Source: Hydractinia symbiolongicarpus
Lineage: Eukaryota; Cnidaria; Hydrozoa; Anthoathecata; Hydractiniidae
Length of the DNA stretch: 64,000 nt
Assembly: GCF_029227915.1 (NCBI RefSeq)
Contig: NC_079876.1
Span: 15,438,001 to 15,502,000, forward strand
Direction of reading: 5' to 3'
Part shown: piece by piece, positions 59,801 through 64,000 of the stretch
How the letters are laid out: each line of letters opens with the position of its first letter
Numbering within the stretch: position 1 is the first letter of the stretch
Position numbers and translations under genes: made by a program
The notes under the pieces: generated by a model
What the model was told of the DNA's origin: nothing
What the model saw: only the letters and a program-made list of their open reading frames with translations
Databases searched by the model: none

Positions 59801-62800
59801 AGTATAATAAAAGTAACGAATAGCGGAAGCCTGAAAGTTACACAAAATACTACAGAAGTGGGATAACATAAAATGCATACCTGGTACTGCAGCTGAAAAC
59901 CTGATTTATTTGTGTTCTCTTGATTAGGACGTAGCAGGTTTCTGTATTTAATTTTAATATCCGAAGCATTGATCTCAGTAATGCCAGATATGAACGCTTC
60001 ATATAGTGCATGATAAATAAACATGTACTGGTCCTAAACATATCAACAATTTATTTGTGTTGGTTTTCTCTAAAGAACTTATTTCATTCTTTAGTAAATA
60101 AATAAGTTACTGATTTGGTTTTCACAACATTCATAACACAAAAAAAATCTTTTTAAGTCTAAGGTTAAACTAAAACGAGCAAACAAAAATTAGAGTTGCA
60201 ATTTCGGGTCACTAGTGACATAAAATATTATATCGTTTGCCCCCCCCTCCCCAAAAATCATCAAAAGTCAAAATATAACTCACTTCAGTCTGCACCATAT
60301 GAATCCTTCTTGTGCGCAGAAAGTTGACAAAGTTGAACACGTCAACCTTGTTAGTCTGTTTAGAAAGATGTAACATGGAATCAATGCATATAAATGTACC
60401 AGTTCTGCCAACACCAGCACTAAAAAGAAAATGAGTACATAATCAATTTGAAATAATTAAATATGTTATCGTTTTTTTTCATGTACAGGAAACCCATTTT
60501 ACCAAGTCAATATGTTAGTTTTGGGCCTGATGGAAGTATTCCACGACCCATAAATGAAACATAAAAGATTGGCAACCTATGTCGAATATTCAATTCACCT
60601 GCAATGCACCAGAATAGGTTTGGTCATTTGCTCAATAGGGTACTCTTTCCGAATTTTATGTCGCAAATTGATTATATTGGATGGGAATTCAGGAACACCA
60701 TGATCAGGCCAACTCATGTAATGATACTGTTGCACATCGCGTATTTCTTTGGAACCAGCCTATAGCAAAAATGTTAGATTAAAAAAATTAAAATGATGTC
60801 AGATAAATAATTTCGGAAATTAACATTTTTGAGACCTATTTTTTCTCAATTACACAAGAGAAAGTGTAATCTAGGAAAAAACATTATCTCAAAAGATTTT
60901 TGCAGCGTGCTAGGGCAAGACAATTTTTGCAATGAAATCTAGATAATATTTAAGATCTGGACATTATAGAGACACGTAGTCTTAATAGATAAACCCTTGG
61001 TGCTCATTTGTTTTTTAAAAAGAAGTTTAGCTTTGTAATGTTGTTTATAAATTTCTTCAAAATGAAAAAACAAACAATTCGCAAGGTCTGTTTCTAAGGT
61101 TGGTTAGTAATGAGTTACAAATAGTCTTATTTACTTGAAGGGATGTTCAAATGAGTTTCTTTTATACAAAATATCAACAAAAAAATCGTAGAAAACTACA
61201 TAATCGGCATAAATAACGCTGTCAAAACGCACTGTTAGTGTTTTTTTTAAAATATGCATTTTACGTTATTTATTTATAATTCCACTTGTACAATAACTTC
61301 AATTGCCAAGTCTATTCCAACGTCGGAATTTATTGTCATCTGATAAACTGCTCAGAATAACATCAAAACGAGTTAATTTCTCTTTAGACATTAAACTATT
61401 TTACCTTCATTCCCTCGAATTTTTACTAAGTAATAATTTCCCGAAAATTTTAATTGATAAATAATAATTTCCCGAAAATTTTAATTGATAAATAATAATT
61501 TCCCGAAAATTTTAATTGATAAATAATAATTTCCCGAAAATTTTAATTGATAAATAATAATTTCCCGAAAATTTTAATTGATAAATAATAATTTCCCGAA
61601 AATTTTAATTGATAAATAATAATTTCCCGAAAATTTTAATTGATAAATAATAATTTCCCGAAGAAAATGTTGTTTTACAATTAACCGATTTGTTCCCTTC
61701 ATTAAATAAGATATTAAAAACTTACCTTTTTTAACGAGAAAGATCTTACTACAACATCTGTGAAGGAATCAGTAAAAGTAAGCGTCACTTGAATATCACC
61801 ATATTGCTGTGTCCCAGATGTTGGCCAATACTGCTCACATTTTCTCTAAATATTAATTACCAAATAAAATTAAGAAACAATTTTATACCCAGGAGAACGA
61901 CATTACATGTAAAATTTATCTATTGAAGGATAAAACTAAACTGCATAGAAAATTGAAGAATCTAACACTTGCTCTATATTTAACATTTTCCTAAGGACTG
62001 AAAATGTTAGTAATTGCCGTCTCCAGGAGTTATTTGCATTTTATAAAAGGCGTCATTTTAAAACCTGAAATAATCATATTAGTGTTTTAACCTTTGTAAC
62101 GTGATACCTTGATATTTAAAAAATGATTAGATAAATAAGACGAAGTTAAAATGTATCATTTTGTTTACACAGAGTTTTCTCAAGAAGTCTATTCTTCAAA
62201 AGCGTTTTAATTTTATCACCGGATATAGAAGCACAGAAAGCAAAGTTTCGATGTATAACCACACAATTAAAATTAAAGATTAACCAATCTTTTTTTAATC
62301 TGATTTTACAGATAAAAAGAACTCACCAAAAATTTATCAACCTAAATATTCATTTCAATACCTTTGATCTTTCCACCAAATTTGTAGCCATAACAATAAC
62401 AGGTACGTCTTGTTCCCACACCATTTGCCAGAAATCAACGATCGAGGCTTTATTAGGTCCTGTTATGTAAATATGACGTAGTGTTTACTTTGTGCATGTT
62501 TTGTTATTGTCAAAGAAAATGTTTCTTGGGTCGAATACAATAAATGTTAAGGTAAGACTTCAATTTGGCAAATCAAGATCAATTCATGCAAAAGTAGGAG
62601 TCAATCCTACTTTTTGTCAATAGACGTTGACTGATTCGATCGATTTAATCTTTTTTTTTTCAAAGTGAAAACGTGGTTTTGGAGATTGGGGTTTACAGTC
62701 ATTGGGAATTGGTCAATATTTAGTGACATTAGAAAGTATAAAATATATCAATCCAAACAAATCAACGTCATATTTTAAATAGCAAACTAAAAGATCAGCA

Positions 62801-64000
62801 TTGACAACTTTTTTGATAACTTATGGCTACACGATTCGTTTTTTTCTTAAACGTCTTCTAGGCAAAAAAAAATCATACCTTGAGAAGCTATATACATATT
62901 TGGTGTAGAGTAACCCTAGAAAGATGAAATTCTAATAAACGCAAAAATATATTTACCACAAAAAGGGATTATTTTTCCTATTTCAAATACCTCACTATCA
63001 ATCTTAAACACTTAGAATAATTATTCCAATTGTATCATCTCAGCGTAAAATTGCAAATGCAATATTAAATACCGTGATAGCGATGATGATATCACAGATA
63101 ACATTATGAAGAACCTTAAGAAGTGCAAACCTACATGGATATGCGATGCATTGATATAATCGCTACCATCGGCTAACGGTTTCTTTAAACGCACTCTAGA
63201 ATGGTCGTCTAAATGAAAACTTAAGTTGTTTTACCACAAACGCAAATGGAATGGACAATTTATATTTATTTTCCATACATATTAACTATTATTAATAAGT
63301 GCCAACAGAAACAGTTTTACGTTCATTTAAGAAATAAAAGCGTATACGTACATGCAACAATGTTAGCATATCTGTTCTTTGGTTTTAGTTCCGACTTGTT
63401 TGCTATCGTCCATCTGTATTGCTGCCCAGAATTCAAATCCTGATCACACAAAAGCATTTAATTTATCGCAATCATTTTTTTGGAGTATAAGTTAAGTGGA
63501 TAGTGGCAACTGCATGTCAAATAACTTAAGGTACTATGTTCTCTTAAACTTCAGAAGCGACAAAAAGCGTTAAAGAGCTATAAAAAAAGTAGAAATAGGG
63601 AGCGATAGAATGTTCTAGATAGCCATAGTGAACGGTATAATTTTAGATACAGATCCTATTAGAAAGAGAAGCTATTGCTTATTACAATATATTACATACA
63701 TTATATATATATTACAACATTATCAGATAAAAAAGGAAAAAAGGTTGATTTTGTTATTTTTACTTGATCGTTTTTTTAAAACAGAAAAAATCAGCCAATA
63801 GTTGACATCTAAATGCTTAATTTAGGCGTTCAATAGAATCACTTTGCGCGTTTTTATTACCAAGGGACAACAGAGGTTTTCTTATTATAGATAATAACAT
63901 TCTATCGCTTAAGAAAAAGTCAATTTATGCTCACCTTATATTCTTGCGTAAGGGCGTCATGGCTGTCCTTTTTTAATCTCTCCCAGTATATAGGAAAATC
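56827..64000 (-). CDS. Receptor-type protein tyrosine phosphatase, tandem domains (partial)
   Basis: Fifteen minus-strand exons with GT/AG borders: 63935-64000+, 63352-63439, 63135-63208, 62879-62915, 62362-62459, 61726-61845, 60599-60759, 60284-60419, 59881-60033, 59671-59770, 59216-59295, 58294-58428, 57911-58036, 57471-57625, 56827-56962. Phases agree at all junctions I checked. Domain 1 (PTP D1) has KNRYANIVAYDHSRV, the WPDHGVP acid loop and the VHCSAGVGRTG signature, so it should dephosphorylate phosphotyrosine at the cell cortex. Domain 2 has KNRHSFILPRDDYRV but WPNHEVP and VMCSDGASRTG: the acid Asp is Asn and the signature His is Met, so it is probably a regulatory pseudo-domain, as is common for D2. 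The extracellular and membrane exons lie beyond 64000; the last D2 exon(s) were not found. It resembles type IIA/IIB receptor phosphatases, but the subtype is open. Confidence 0.9.
58676..58800 (+). repeat. tRNA-derived SINE in a phosphatase intron
   Basis: A box tagccttgtgg (58682-58692) and B box ggattaaaccc (58725-58735) stand 32 bp apart, as in a tRNA-like pol III promoter. The acceptor stem does not pair well and a non-tRNA tail follows. It lies in the intron between exons 59216-59295 and 58294-58428, opposite in orientation to the gene. Confidence 0.55.
61431..61662. repeat. 31-bp minisatellite, 7.5 copies, in a phosphatase intron
   Basis: taataatttcccgaaaattttaattgataaa, described here by its start taataatttcccgaaaattt and end taattgataaa, repeats seven times without visible change and then half a unit (61648-61662). 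It lies 64 bp from the donor of the exon at 61726-61845. It contains the palindromic cgaaaattttaattg core. There are no spacers, so it is not CRISPR. Confidence 0.9.

Noticed and set aside
61431-61662. Regular repeats that could suggest a CRISPR array
   Set aside because: Units are contiguous with no spacers, and the site is an animal gene intron.

Overview
The window is AT-rich animal nuclear DNA: genes with introns, much non-coding sequence and many decayed transposons. An intronless rhodopsin-class GPCR, a multi-exon tandem-domain receptor tyrosine phosphatase, a HECT ligase of the kind repeatedly expanded in invertebrates, and retroelement-type integrases together suggest a cnidarian, perhaps a medusozoan. 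This is inference from gene families and general character; no marker gene settles it.

Layout. 0-5 kb: dispersed repeats, one end of a pogo/Tigger-like DNA transposon and a broken LINE reverse transcriptase. 4.9-5.8 kb: an intact GPCR on the minus strand. 8-13.4 kb: a strong hairpin, a broken integrase (+), a ParB-like fragment (-), and an OTU-protease exon (-) downstream of an integrase tail. 13.9-15.8 kb: an array of short palindromes followed by three Helitron-like elements joined head to tail. 15.3-25.3 kb: a nearly perfect 4,820-bp tandem duplication of most of a HECT E3 ligase gene. Copy 1 is cut off before the catalytic cysteine; copy 2 is complete. Each copy has five tandem copies of a 57-nt exon with its intron. 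26.8-30.9 kb: a disabled multi-exon integrase gene and a possible zinc-finger gene. 31-42.5 kb: a repeat-rich tract with tandem repeats, palindrome arrays, a second LINE RT remnant and TTAA-flanked DNA transposons, one carrying a nested element with its own target duplication. 43.4-45.2 kb: a MYND-finger gene (+). 45-56.8 kb: mostly non-coding, with three short inverted-repeat elements and one decayed coding stretch. 56.8-64 kb: fifteen exons of a receptor protein tyrosine phosphatase (-), an intact first domain and a degenerate second domain; the gene runs off the right edge and its last exons were not found.

The best-supported host genes are the GPCR, HECT copy 2, the MYND gene and the phosphatase. 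They form no obvious pathway. The most interesting structure is the HECT locus, where a Helitron cluster, a whole-gene duplication and a nested exon duplication series lie together. Repeats made of palindromes recur at several places and scales. Splice sites were assigned by eye from GT/AG consensus, reading phase and family resemblance; no alignment or search was run.
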